NCBI RefSeq assembly: GCF_905220415.1
Contig: NC_059553.1
Coordinates: forward strand, 3,124,501-3,188,500
Length of the DNA stretch: 64,000 bases
DNA from: Colias croceus
Lineage: Eukaryota; Arthropoda; Insecta; Lepidoptera; Pieridae
Reading direction: 5' to 3'
The translations under genes and the position numbers were made by a program. This document shows, in pieces, positions 13,653 to 26,894 of the stretch (its first letter is position 1; every line of letters begins with the position of its first letter). The notes beneath the pieces are model-generated. The model saw nothing but the letters and a program-made list of their open reading frames with translations. It did not search any database and had not been told where the DNA came from.

Positions 13653-16600
13653 TAAATAATAAATGATAAAAATTCCTACCTCTACATCATTTATTTATTG
13701 ATTTCTTCAAACACCGGTCGTTAACAAAATAAATAAAACAAGTAGGTTGTAATTTGACAGGTAGGTACCAGAACGACAGGAATCCTCAGAGAGCTTGCAA
13801 TCCGTCACGACTGATGGCTATCTCAAAGGATTTCTTGCTAAATCACAGTCTCGGCTCGCTTCTTGCGATGAATTCTACTTTACGATATTCTATTGTGTCC
13901 CTTCTTCGACTTGTGACTTTCGAATATTCAATTATTATTCGTTATTGTACATTCAGGTTGTTGACGTACAAAACGGACTCGTTTTATTTAAATAGGTTTT
14001 TTATATTTTAGAAAGAGTTAAAGTACGACATTTTGATTCATTTATGGAGAATAATCCTCTAACGTCACGCGAAAGAAGTTTCAAAATGTTTGGTACCAAT
14101 TATTGGATTTATATTTAAAACATAAATCACAAATAATTGAGATATCTTCAATGTGTTTCAATTATAGAGTAATTTTGTAGAAATATATTTTGCTCGCTTC
14201 AATTACCTCGGAAATTATATACGAAATACGTTTCAATGAATGCTCACGCCCGCTGCTATACGAATTAATATAAAAAAAAAATCCAAAGCGCTTATGCAGT
14301 CCGAGTGCGGTGGGCGGACCGTATCAGAATTAGAGGATCCTGCTACCCGATTAAAGACGAGGGTGAATCAATCCCATCCTAGAATTCCTAAAAACCACAT
14401 AAACATTCACTCTATTTTCAACAAATTTGCATAGATAAAGCTCTATTCCCACAACAAACTAAAGTTAATAAACCGATTTTCAAGTGTTTTGAGATATTCA
14501 TTCCATTTTGATGGCTGGCATATTTCATGAAAGAAAAGGTTTTGACAATGACAAGTATAAATGATACGTCGTGTATTTGAAATATGTAGTAGGACGATTG
14601 TGAGAGAGATCGATCAAGAAAGCGCACGGATCGCACACATTTTATATACAGTGATACCGAGTTCTATCCCCGGCGAGATTTATGTTTACGCGACACCTCC
14701 CGTCCCTTTGAAGTCACTGGATGGGGGAATAAATTCTTGCGCGGAGACGTCGTTGTTTTTAATTAAAACGGTATAAAGTTTTAGAGAAAATACCTTTTAT
14801 AAATCTGTCGGGGCTTCGACGGCACATTGTACAATAATTATTATTCTAATTACCGTCTGCGTGGGTGTTTGAGCACCGATGTTCATTTGTTTTTAAATTA
14901 TTCAAATTTGTGGTATCGAACCTTTTGGCTCTTGTATTATCAACTTAAATTCATTTTGATAATTAGAGTTAGGATTTTTCTGTTTAATAAATGAATGTTT
15001 TTAAATTAAATATTTGAAGTATAAAAGTTTATATAAAATAAATTTTCAAAAGGTTAGTAGCAAGGTAGTTTCAAAACACCAGCTGTCAGCTTAACCCGGG
15101 TTTCAAATATGTACAATAAAAAGTATGCTCGACCCTCCCAACTTTCGTTATGTAAAAAATTATATCAATTGGTTGCTTGGTTGCGTTGCTCCATGCAAAT
15201 TGCAAACCCATTTTGTTGAGAAACCCTTAATTAACATATTTAAATGAATAAAGGCCAGTATACTATTTTAGAAAAGATATAATGACCATTGACCATAATA
15301 CCAGGAGAGTATATATATGCGATCGCCTCGCGGTGGTGTGGGCTCATGTGATCTCGCTTAGTCCGGATAACAACGCTAACAATGTGATAAAGCCGCACCG
15401 AACACGTCGCACTCTCTCGCAATAACTATAAACTATCAACCGCAAACGTCTGCCATCTTGTAGCCAGAGTCGATGAAATACCTCTCACTCACACCCCTCT
15501 GCTGGTCTCCCTTACCCCCTAAAATGAGCAGACGAACGCTCAGCATTGCAATATTGTTTTACTTTGCAAATAATTATTTTGTCTTTGTAAAGTAAAGGAG
15601 AAATATATTCAATACTATAATAACAAATGATAATATTTTTCTTTTGTTATGAACGTACTAAAAGCGCTACCATTCAAATAAACTCTATAATGAGCACAAA
15701 CTGTTCGTTTGCACAGTTCCACCAGAATACCTATTCAGCTTTATATTCTCCTGGTTTTGGAGTTTAAATTACGCGAATTAATCCGGGTACTTCTCATCCC
15801 GAGAGACGGATGCGGTTCATAGTTAGTCATTTAACATGATTTTCTAGAGGGCCAATATTTAATATAATTTTGTTATCAAGTTGTTTATTAACTTGAACTG
15901 CTGTATATTTTTGAGAATTCTTGTTTAGGATTATAATGTTAATTGAAAATGTTATTTGCGAATAATATTATCTGGAATATAAACTTCTGAATCTGATAAC
16001 TTTTGAAATACAAAAACAATTTCAATTATCGTAAAATACATAGATAATTCTTTAATTTGAATATTTAAAGAAGAATTTTTTATAGCGAAATTGTGGCTCC
16101 GATTTGCTTTACAAATAAATAATTATTATGGCGATCACAAAGCACTTTCTCGATGGTGCGATGTCTTATGAATTATTGATATACGCCGCCGGCGAGGACT
16201 GGAGACATACAGCCGTCTTATTGTTGCACATAATACATTTTTCTCTCAGTTTTTTATCATTATTATCTCTCTCCCTTCTGCTAATAGCGTGTACGTCATT
16301 TGAAGCGCAAACTAAAAAGAGCATTCAATGCAAATGTGATTGCGCAAAAAATTGTATGAATTTTAATTGAATACAGCTCGTCTCGCGCCGTTTATTACAG
16401 AAGGAATGACATGTATTTATTAAGATTTTAAAACGAGCAACGAGGGTCGGCTGCGGTCGACGGGTTCTTGCCATTGACATGCCACGCTGAACAACATCGC
16501 GTCGCAAAACGTACATTACTTCTTGCGTTTAAATGTAACGCCCGGAGGGTTGAATGAAAGAGGCAGTGCAATGTGCGGGGAATTTGTAATGCCGCTCCGC

Positions 16601-17361
16601 AAGCCGTGCGACGAGAGCATTAATCAATTACACACACGGCTGGTCCGCGCTTTCCGCCGCGTAATGGATACCGCAATGCAAGTATCGGTAATGAGCGCTG
16701 TGTGCTGTTAACGCATGGATGCCTCTTCAAGTGGGAGCCTAAGCGCGTGGTTTTATTACACATGTGGTTTGTGTTCAGCTATTTTTTAAGCTGCTCGTGT
16801 TTTTTCATTCCTGGTATGTATTTTCAAGAGCATTATCTATATAGTGATGGGTAAGGCGTAGTTAATTAAAACAATTATTTTATTGAACAATTAAAAAATA
16901 ATGATTTATTTTGTCTTTTAATTTCAATTCCTGTTGTACATATTTTAAATAAAAACAGATGCAAATTGCGAATCGAAATTTCATTAAATTGCGTAATTCC
17001 TCTGTCAAATGGCAGTGAACAATAATTATAACGAGCTGCGGTAAAAAATTCCTTGCAGAGAATCATGATGATAGCAAGATAAATGGATTCGAGTCAAAAT
17101 CGTGAATATGTTATCTCGCCACGATAAATTATTCATTAGCAGAGCTTGTAAATGTGACATTAACATATTAATACTCGAATATACAAATATGATTATTGGC
17201 GTGAGATAAAACTTAAGATTTGTCGTATCGCTCCACTTTCAATAGCCACGATTGGTATGATATAAACGATTTGACATTCAACTTGATAAATATATTACAT
17301 TTCGTGTTAAAACATAAGAGGAAAAGATAAGGAATATGTATTTATTTGTGTCATTGTGTCA

Positions 17362-17475
17362 TCCGCCAACCCGCACTTGGCCAGCGTGGTGGATTATGGC
17401 CTGTACCCTCATAGGCGGCCCGTGTCCCAGCAGTGGGAACGTATATGGGCTGATGATGATGATGATGATGATGAT
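17362..17475 (+). mobile_element. non-LTR retrotransposon 3' tail with (GAT)n end
   Basis: GGCCAGCGTGGTGGATTATG, GTCCCAGCAGTGGGAACG, then (GAT)n. This 3' end is common in lepidopteran genomes; I believe it is RTE-like but cannot confirm. Confidence 0.65.
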
Positions 17476-19378
17476 GTATTTATTTATAAATGCAATGTAA
17501 GTAGAGTGGTAGAGCCATTCTGTTAACGTATGACATCGAATGGATCTCAACTGCGTTAAACACTTCAGATAACTGTATTCACTATCCGATAATTGTAGTC
17601 TTCTACACTTTAGATAATTCAGATAATTGATAATTCAGATAATTGTATTCTCATTGCCATTTCTAAACCTAAATATAAATATCTATTAACGCATTGGAAG
17701 CTATTAAGCTGAATTTATTTTATTCAATATAAAGAATTATACATTTGAAGTAAATTTAAAAGTTATTTAAGCAAAAAATAAATAACAAGAAAAAACTATT
17801 GCTATAAATGTTTTTAATAAGAACTAATAAAAAAGCACTAAAGATTGCTTGATAAAAATATGTATAATTTAATATTAATTTTGATATCATTTGAATGATG
17901 ATTAATTTTTATAATAATTATGTGCATCACGGAATTTAATTTATTCAAATTGTTTTTCTTCACTTCGTTATCTTTATTCATTAGGTATTTCTCCCCTTTT
18001 CAACTTATTCTCAAACCAGTTATGTAAGTAGTAATTTTACTTATTACGCCTTAATGGTAGCGAGTACAAAGTTTTTGCATACATTCATCAAAGTGAGGAC
18101 CATTATGCCCTTATACGAATAAGGTGAGGTTTTAACAAATCATAGTTTCTTTTACGTTACGAAATTTATATTTTTATGATTGATAAATTCACTGTAATAT
18201 TACATCTTAACACTCATACTGTTAATGTTAAGTTCGGGATAATTTGACTAAATATGTGTTGGCCAATGAACGTTTGCACTGATTTTCTTTAATTTTAACA
18301 ACATGTGTCATAATTTATAATATTATTAATATAAGCATGTCGAAGAAAACTTAACTAGTACATATGAAACTAATATACTAAATAAATAAAAAACACATTA
18401 AAATTCACATAAAATGCTATTTAGTATTGAAATAATAACACAAAAAGCTAATAAAGATTGAAAAATATCAAGAAATAAAACTTCTCACTATAAGAAGAAT
18501 TTTAATTATTAAAATATAAATAAATATTAAGTCGAAGAATTTTAATTATTGAAATATAAATAAATACTATCTTTACATTTAAATCTAAATATTAGTCAAT
18601 AAAAAATAAATATAAAATATTTTTGCCTCGATAATGTGCCAATTAGGTTTTTTATTGATAAGTATAAAAAGGCCAGCAATATTTGGAATATCTATGGCAT
18701 TGATAAAATATTTCCACCAACTAATTAAAAATTTATAGGACCAAATAAAACGCCTAATACATTTGAATAAAGCTAGGTAGAAAACCTAGTCGAAGCAATA
18801 GCAAACAAACATGTTTTCTTTATAAATATGTATCACAAAATTATAGCAACATTCGTAGACACACTTTATGCTCATTACACATTTATGTATATTGTGTATA
18901 ATTATGTATTGATAACCCAACAAGTGATTATATTATAATGGCTGAGTTATGAAATTTACGTAAAATAAATTAAATATTGTGTATTTATATAAAAGATTAG
19001 AAATACATTTTGGGACAACCCTAATGCAAGCGTTAAAACATACATTGAGTTGTACTTCGACATATTTGTACATTGCTTTTCTACTGCTACTTTTCCTGGT
19101 ATAAAGCTACCAATGGTATAAAGAGACAAATTTAAATATCCTCACGCCCATACTTTATAATAAAAGCTGCGTACAATAAAGTTTGTATCCATTACATGTT
19201 ACAACACCGTGGCGACCCCGTTCTTGTCGCGTTAATGATGCTATTTGTGAGATGTAATCACTGAAGGGGTTAACATATGACAACGGGACATACCGGTTTA
19301 GTAATTGGCAATAATTGTGAGGAAGAATTTGTATTGTCCTGCGAAGTACCTGCGTGCTCTGGTAGCCGTGTTTTTTAA

Positions 19379-19580
19379 TCTATACTAATATTATAAAGCT
19401 GAAGAGTTTGTTTGTTTGAACGCGCTAATCTCGGGAACTAATGGTCCGATTAGAAAAATTATTTCGGTATTAGATAGCTCATTTATCGAGGAAGGCTATA
19501 GGGCTATAGGCTATATATTATCATCACGCTATGACCAACAGGAGAGGAGCCACGGGGGTGAAGCCGCGCGGAGCAGTTAG
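19379..19580 (+). mobile_element. Helitron (non-autonomous), mutated 3' end
   Basis: Starts TCTATACTAATATTATAAAG. The interior (GAACGCGCTAATCTC, GACCAACAGGAG) matches the 28.5-kb copy. The 3' end reads TTAG instead of CTAG. Confidence 0.85.
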
Positions 19581-20032
19581 TACGTAATACGTGGTGATAC
19601 GTAATACGAAAACTATAAGTGTAAAATTGCATAATTCTAAGTAAAATACGATACACATTACGGTGATATGGAAGTGATGATTTATAGGAAACGTCAAAGA
19701 AATTGTGTGTCGTTTTGTAATAAATAAATTCCTATTTTCAGACCTCCGTCCGATAAGTATAAAATGTTTCTTGATAAGACCTTCCTGTTGTATTTTCTTG
19801 AAACATTTTGCATAACATTCTGTTCAAGCTGTCATATTCAATGCAGTTGTTTTGCATTTCTCGAAAACTTTATTCGACAATAAAATGTGTTCAAATGTTA
19901 AAGCTTCATTATTTGCTATAAACGTGTCGTTTTGCACATTTTCCCCTCCAACTGATTGGCACAATGAATCACCAATTGAAGTCATACAATGTTATTTGGT
20001 TCTCGTATTTCAAGCGATTTCATTCTCAGATA

Positions 20033-20260
20033 TCCTACTACTATTATAAAGGCGAAAGTTTGTAAGTATGGATGATGGATGGATGTTTGTTACTCTTTCA
20101 CGTAAAAATTACTGAACCGATTACAATGAAATTTAGCACACATGTAGAGGGTAACTTGGATTAACACATAGGATAGGTTTTATCCCGGAAATCCCACGGG
20201 AACGGGAACTATACGGGTTTTTCTTTGAAAACGCGGGCGAAGCCGTGGGCGGAAAGCTAG
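20033..20260 (+). mobile_element. Helitron (non-autonomous), 228 bp
   Basis: Starts TCCTACTACTATTATAAAGG after an A, has the GCGGGCGAAGCCGTGGGCGG hairpin, and ends CTAG before a T. Confidence 0.88.
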
Positions 20261-21074
20261 TATTGAATATTCGTAGATACTATATTCACAAAATGTTAAG
20301 CTGATTTTAGAGAATTTAAATTTCTATCAGTTCTGATAATAAATTGTATAATATAATTTACATAATTACGTAATAAAATTGTAATGGAAACGTTTAACAT
20401 ATAAATTATTTAATTTGTCCCATAATTGTCGTCGACATCTAATTTAATAAACACGTTAAGTCTCCAATGTTAATTTGATAAAATTATATTATTACATAAA
20501 AGGGAAGTCGGTATAACACTTATGTAAATGAGAGGTCAAACAGAAATGCAAACATATGATAAATTATACAAACAAATATTTATTATTACTACATATTACT
20601 ATTCTATCCGTTTCGATTGAAATGGAAAATATATTTTAGTTATATATAACTTCTTTTGGTATTGTAATCAAATTTGTAATAACAACTCCATGTTATTAAA
20701 ATAATAAAACCAAATCGGGCGTATTGAAACGGCTATGTTAATAATTTTTAATGATTCACCGTTTACCGCGAAATATAATAATGCATCATGCACAGGCGTT
20801 AATAAATATAATACAAAGGAATGAATTTCAATTAATTTAAACACGATGCTTAAAATAATTTAACACAGCGAGGAATTCGTGATGCTAGCGGATTGGAAAA
20901 CCACAGACGTGCATTGCGGCGCGCCATGTTGGAATTACCTCGTTTCCATATTTTTTGCACAAAAAATTGCTACCTAATGTTCATAACGTTATTTTTTGAC
21001 TTATTTATTAGGTATGCTATATCAAATTTGGATACCGAAACGTTGATAGCATATTAATAACAATAATCATTTTA

Positions 21075-21881
21075 TCCATACTAATATTATAAAATTAACT
21101 GCGTTAAAAACAACCGACTTCAAAAACGGAAAAGTAAAAAATAATATCAAATCTTTTTTATTTTTTACTTTTCCGTTTTTGAAGTCGGTTGTTTTTAACG
21201 CAGTTAATTTTATTTAATACTTTTTAGTGTAATTTTCAACACGAATCAAACGAGCCCAAACTCGATAAAGTTGAGTCAATATATTACTGAGTTCCTATGG
21301 CCACCTTCCGATTCCATCATCAAATCAGCTCTATGTCATGATAATGTTTCATCGCTATCCAATTTACATACGTATACAAAATTTCAGCTCAATCGGTTAC
21401 CGGGAAGTGAATCAAAGTTACTTGCTACATTCCAATTAAGTCATCGAGTACAGACAAAAATGCTCATAAAATAAAAACTACTGGGCCTAGCCGAATAAAA
21501 TTTTTATGGGACCAATTCGACACCATCCCGCATCGAACAAAAAAAGAATCACGTAAATCGGTTCAGAAACCTCGGAGTAATCGGTGTACATACATAAAAA
21601 AAAAAAAAAAAAAAATATACCGGCCGAATTGATAACCTCCTCCTTTTTTTTGAAGTCGGTTAATAAATGCGAAAGTAACTCTGTCTGTCTGTTACTCAAT
21701 CACGCCTAAACTACCGAACCAATTTTCATGAAATTTGGTATGGAGATATTTTGATACCCGAGAAAGGACATAGGCTACTTTTTATCCCGGGAAAATGACG
21801 CTATCCCGAAAATCCCACGGGAATGGGAATTATGCGGGTTTTTCTTTGACTGCGCGGGCGAAGCCGCGGGCGGAAACCTAG
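21075..21881 (+). mobile_element. Helitron interrupted by another element
   Basis: Starts TCCATACTAATATTATAAA, resumes after 21667 with TGCGAAAGTAACTCTGTCTG, and ends with a GC-rich hairpin (GCGGGCGAAGCCGCGGGCGG) and CTAG at 21878-21881. Confidence 0.85.
21094..21662 (+). mobile_element. AACCGACTTCAAAA element, collapsed hairpin, nested in a Helitron
   Basis: Same family as the 57-kb copy in the opposite orientation, with most of the hairpin deleted. A candidate ATAAA target duplication flanks it (21089-21093 and 21663-21667). It interrupts a Helitron. Contains a poly-A run near 21598. Confidence 0.8.
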
Positions 21882-23737
21882 TTATAAATAAACCCTAATA
21901 CTTTATAGTGTTAATTCGTTTAATAATAATATAATTGTACTGTTATTTTTAACGGGTTATAATTTATCGATAATCTATAGGTATCTTTATTGTAGATTAT
22001 CAATTCAATTATCTTTACATTAACCATTACGTTTAATTAACAAACTCGAAAACATATCTTCATTTATATACAGAGGTGTAATCTCGATTCCGATTCACAT
22101 TTCAAACACGTTCTTAATAGCTGTTGAAATCAATCAACGAATTCCACTAAGATTTATTATTATATCCATAACACACGGATACTCGCTCGTATGTCGTTTT
22201 AAAAGCCCATAACCCGTTTTCATACCCTTCGCATTGAAAATAACTCATCCGTGATTAAACACTTTGAAACTTTAAAGAGATCGATTTAACAATGAGGTGG
22301 TCTGTTCAGCGACCTTTTTAGTGTCGGATTTTGTAGCATTCTTCATAGTATAGACAAATACAGTAGTATCATATAGAATGTTCTGGTACCAAGGTGATTG
22401 GTGATACAATGACCTTTTGATAAGCTAACATTTCGTGGGATAAGTTTCATTTATGATTCTAATATATCTGAGGTCGAATGTGTCATTCGAACTGGGATAA
22501 TAGATTTCGATATCTCGATTACATACTATGATTGCAGTATGCTTTTGGTTTGTGGTTAATACTAACATTAAAATAATTCTGATAGCGTTTTATGTTTGTG
22601 CAAATATAACCCTCTTGTTTGAACAGCATGCAGTTAAAATTTTTAATTTTAATTTTAATTTTAATGATGTTGATGTTTGATGAGATGAGATTTGTTTTTG
22701 TTAATTTATAAAAGAACACTGTCGAATTAGGTTAGAATCCTGTAATGATAGTAAGTTCTATGTGATGTTAATAAATAAATAAAAAATAAATAAATAAAAA
22801 TAGCTCATAAGCTTTGCAAATTATAGCTTTATATTTACGAAATGAAATGTTGTCATAAAAAACACGTAGTTTTAAAATTATTGCATTACAAATGCCCCGA
22901 AATGTAATTAATTTAGCTTTAATGAAAATAATAATTTAGTTGCAAAAGTATTTAAATTTACCCGAACTTTTTTAAACCTGACGAAACATCTATAAAAGGA
23001 GTTAATTGAAAAAGAGATAGCTCAAGCAAGCGGCGGTATAAAACGACTTGATGAGAGATAAAAGCACTTAATTAGGTTGCCAGTGTAAAATATTTTACCC
23101 CTTGAATTTTTCGCAGAGAATTAATTAAAACGTCAAGTCTTTATACGGTAATAAAATTATGAATAGAAAGATATCGTGAATTTTACATTAAATTCTGCCT
23201 GTAATGTTTTATGTTTCGCTAAGTTTAAATTCATTTTTTTTAATTAAAATCATGTGACATTATGTTTATAATAACCAAAGGCAAAGTTTCGTAATCTTAA
23301 ATCAGAATATGTATTTCGATAATCAACAGTAACTGTATGCGTTAACAACCACGTTATAATAAAATTAACAACCCAAGCAACTTAATATTTCAGCTTGCAT
23401 GCAACTAATTGGACATGAATTAGTTAAAATTTAAAATGTAATATACAATTAACATCTAAATTGAAACACTTATCATCCGTTAAGCCGACGTGTCAATAAT
23501 AATGTATGTATGAGCGGTAATTGAACGTAATGACTGGCCAAGCAATTATGGATTCCTCTCGCCGTGCCGGATACATCAAAGGATGATTCTGCTTTAATTG
23601 CATTACTATCGTATTAATTACATCGTATTATAGAGCGCGTATTGCTTCACATTGTAATTATAACCCCAATTTCGTAAATATCGCCGTATAACGAGTTTGT
23701 TATTATGGCACTCTAAAAGTTTAAGAAACCATCATAG

Positions 23738-23956
23738 TAAAGTGAAGTCCCATGTCCCCTAGTGGGGTAAGGGGCAGATGCATGCAGATACATCTGTTTC
23801 ACTGATCGGTTTTCTTTAGAGACAAGTGGGTAGGTGATCAGCCTTCTGTATCCTACCAGACCGAGACTTTTTTTTCTTTGTTCTCCACCGGGAATCGAAC
23901 CCAGGACCCCTCGGTGCTACGCTCACGCGTCAACCACTTGTACCAAGGAGGCGGTC
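23738..23956 (-). mobile_element. tRNA-derived SINE with target-site duplication
   Basis: On the minus strand the head has a Pol III A-box-like TGGTACAAGTGGTTGA and a B box GGGTTCGATTCCC, then a tail region. A 15-bp direct duplication with one mismatch flanks it (23723-23737 and 23957-23971). It is not a functional tRNA gene: the body extends far beyond the tRNA part. Confidence 0.88.
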
Positions 23957-26131
23957 AAGAAACCATAATAGGGCTCTAAAATTAATTCGCTAAAATTAAA
24001 TTCGTGTACCATGTTATGTTTATAAGTTCAATTAAAATTGAGGTTAATTGAATTCGTGATAAATGCTAATAAAATAACACGAAAAACTTATAATTTTATA
24101 TAAAGCTTAGCAAAATCGATCTTTATTATTTCCTTTATGAAAAACGAAGCGCAAATCATGTCATATTGTTGAAATTTTTTTGTGCTCGCTTCGATACCCA
24201 TCACTGGTTACGAAAAGAACACGCCCGAACATCTGCTAAAAGATAAGAAAAACGGCAATCAGTCAACAGAATAAAAGACAAAAAACGATTTTTAAATTGC
24301 TTTTAACGAATTCTATAGGGGTCGTTAAGCCATATCAATGTTGATGCATTTTTATTCATTTCTGCCTATTGTGTAAATTATAGCGATCTTATCATGATTT
24401 GCAAATAACACGGTTCATGTCTGTTTTAGAACTAATTGATTGATGTAAGGTTTTTTTTTTCTTTTAAACTATTCGTGGAAAATACTTTCGTGAAACTGAG
24501 ACCTAGAGGCCCTCCATTCCGTTAGAAATTGGAGTCGTCATGCGCTTTCTTTACACGCGCCATGCTCATAATTTCATTTTCTTTACCAGGTTAACATGAG
24601 GCAGCGGAGCTCATTTTATAAGCTATAAAGAGTTTCTTTCCTTCCTTTTTTAAACCAGCGTGTGGAAAGAGGACGGACGATGTGTAAAATACTATAAAAT
24701 TTGTTCTCATAGAAAGTTGAGCTTTAAGCTTGTGAAAATAGACGCAATTTTCGCTTAAATATAACAATCTTCCGGACTACATAAAACTGGTAGAAGTTTT
24801 CTGCTTCATTTATTAGTACGATGTCGACGCCAAGCCAATAGAGGGTCCCTCACCCTCAAGACGATTTATGAGAATTCTCACTAATTCCACTAATAGCACT
24901 CCCCTAATTTGAATGTTAATTTTTAACAATTTGGGATTGTTTAACGAGTTCGTGACGAGTCAACTGTCAGACTTAAAAAGGATTTTCGTCGGAAACAACC
25001 GCAAAAAGGTTTGCCGCAATAAAAATAACATTCAACTGTTATTACGCGTAGTTTACTTTCGGCGATATTTAGATAATGTTGCGGAGAAAAAGTTGAAATA
25101 GAAACGGACCTTATTTCGCTCTTCTAAGTTTTATTTGGGTTGTAAAGGAGATTTTCTATAATGGAAACATTAAATGGGCTGTTGGCTATTATGATTTCAG
25201 CCGAAATAACTTTGGATAGCGAACGTTGGTTCATTATTATGAGCGACTTCAGTTTTTGCTCGTTTGCGTCAATAAATTATCCTCGCCGTGTTTATGTTTT
25301 ATAATTGCTAGCTGTTTCGTGTTATAGTAGTTAATTGGTAATTGCCAGATCGCTCCATACTTTGAACGAATAAATAATGCTATTCAATTTGGCGGAGATT
25401 TAAATGTATTTGTGTATGATGTAATACGAACAAGAAATTGTAATGCTTTGATCTTTTGAGTTTTCCCTAGGGCATTTAAAATTAATTTTAATTAAAATTA
25501 TGATGGTTTATGGATTAGAACTCTTAATTTTCTCTTTAAAGCTTCTTTGTTGCAAATTATACAACTAATAAAAATACCAAAGTTTTGAGATCGAAGTCGT
25601 ACGTCGTACCCTCAATTTAATCAGAACAACCGTACATGGCGCTATTCGAACCTTATTTCCAAGATACAAAAACATCTAACCAATAAATTGTATGTTTAAT
25701 ATAATCTATTGAAATAGAAATCATTAATTAAACGGAATTATATCACATAGCTAATAACTCGATATAGATACAAAAGATAAATCTTTATCAACTCCGCGCC
25801 GGTCCGGATGTGTTTGGAAACCGCCGACAATTTATTACAAACTAATTGAATGTCCAATATTTAATTACGTATATTTATTCATAGAGACGCGTTTTCGTAT
25901 TTAATTTGACGGTCGTAAAGCCTTTATGTGCGGCGATTACGTATAATGTCATTTGTTTGATGATAATTGCTTTTATCCACTGGTCCAATACTAAATCATT
26001 ATTGCGTATTATTGCTTTGATTAGTCCCTTCAAAGCGATCTAATTTACACGCATCACTTGTAGGAAAATGAGTGTTTAATTATTCTCTTATGTATAAGTA
26101 AAATATAGATAATTATATCGTATGATAATAA

Positions 26132-26313
26132 TCTATATATCTTCTCTAATATATAAAAATCAATGCCACTTTTCGTTGTAATTCCATAACTCGAGAACGG
26201 CTGAACCGATTTCGATAATTCTTTTTTTATTATATTCCTTGAAGTACGAGGATGGTTCTTATGTAGAGAAAACGTTAATATGTACCACGGGCGAAGCCGG
26301 GGCGGACCGCTAG
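26132..26313 (+). mobile_element. Helitron copy, first of a tandem pair
   Basis: Begins near TCTATATATC and ends GGGGCGGACCGCTAG. A second 3'-similar copy follows directly. Confidence 0.7.
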
Positions 26314-26472
26314 TATGTATATAAAAATGAGACCCGTTTCGCGTTGTCACGGCATCACGCGTGAACGGCTGATTATAACCTTTTTTTATTATATTCCTTG
26401 AAGTACGAGGATGGTTCTTGTGTAGAAAAAACGTAAATATGTACCACGGGCGAAACCGGGGCGGACCGCTAG
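26314..26472 (+). mobile_element. Helitron copy, second of a tandem pair
   Basis: Shares ATTCCTTGAAGTACGAGG and the GGGGCGGACCGCTAG end with the preceding copy. The 5' part differs and lacks a clean TC start. Confidence 0.65.
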
Positions 26473-26888
26473 TGTATTAAATAAATTAACGTTAAGTAAA
26501 TCAATTTTAGATAATTGATAGAGCCGATAACGATTTTGCTTTTATGAATATGTAAATTGGAAGTCTAAACGATTTATACGTTTTATTGTTATTATAAAAC
26601 GATTTATTGTTTATTTTTAATATATTAATGAAATACATGTCTTATAGCGTCCTAATTTTATGATGTTAATGACGAATGATTTAAAGTTTCATCAGATATC
26701 GCCACATGTAATTTATTACAGACTGCTTAGTGCATTATATTTCGAGGTTCCAAAACAATTTTTCCTTTTGCACATTAGATTTCTTTATAAGCAAAAATTA
26801 ACTACAACTAAATTGTTTAATTTTAATGTCCATAATTCCTAATCAAATAACACGAATTACGTTTGATGGTAGTTTTGTATTTTTTCAG

Positions 26889-26894
26889 GTAAGT
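26889..26894 (+). promoter_or_regulatory. candidate recursive splice site (ratchet point)
   Basis: TTTTGTATTTTTTCAG is directly followed by GTAAGT, an almost ideal match to the insect zero-nucleotide-exon consensus (pyrimidine tract, CAG, GTAAGT). Fifty bases on, at 26939, there is another GTAAGT. It is preceded at 26927-26929 by a second pyrimidine-rich acceptor (CCTTTCCCTCAG), which leaves a 9-nt potential microexon at 26930-26938. Confidence 0.55.

Noticed and set aside
23880..23950. tRNA gene on the minus strand
   Set aside because: Box A/B-like motifs are present, but a complete cloverleaf is not evident and the sequence continues into a SINE body with flanking target duplications.
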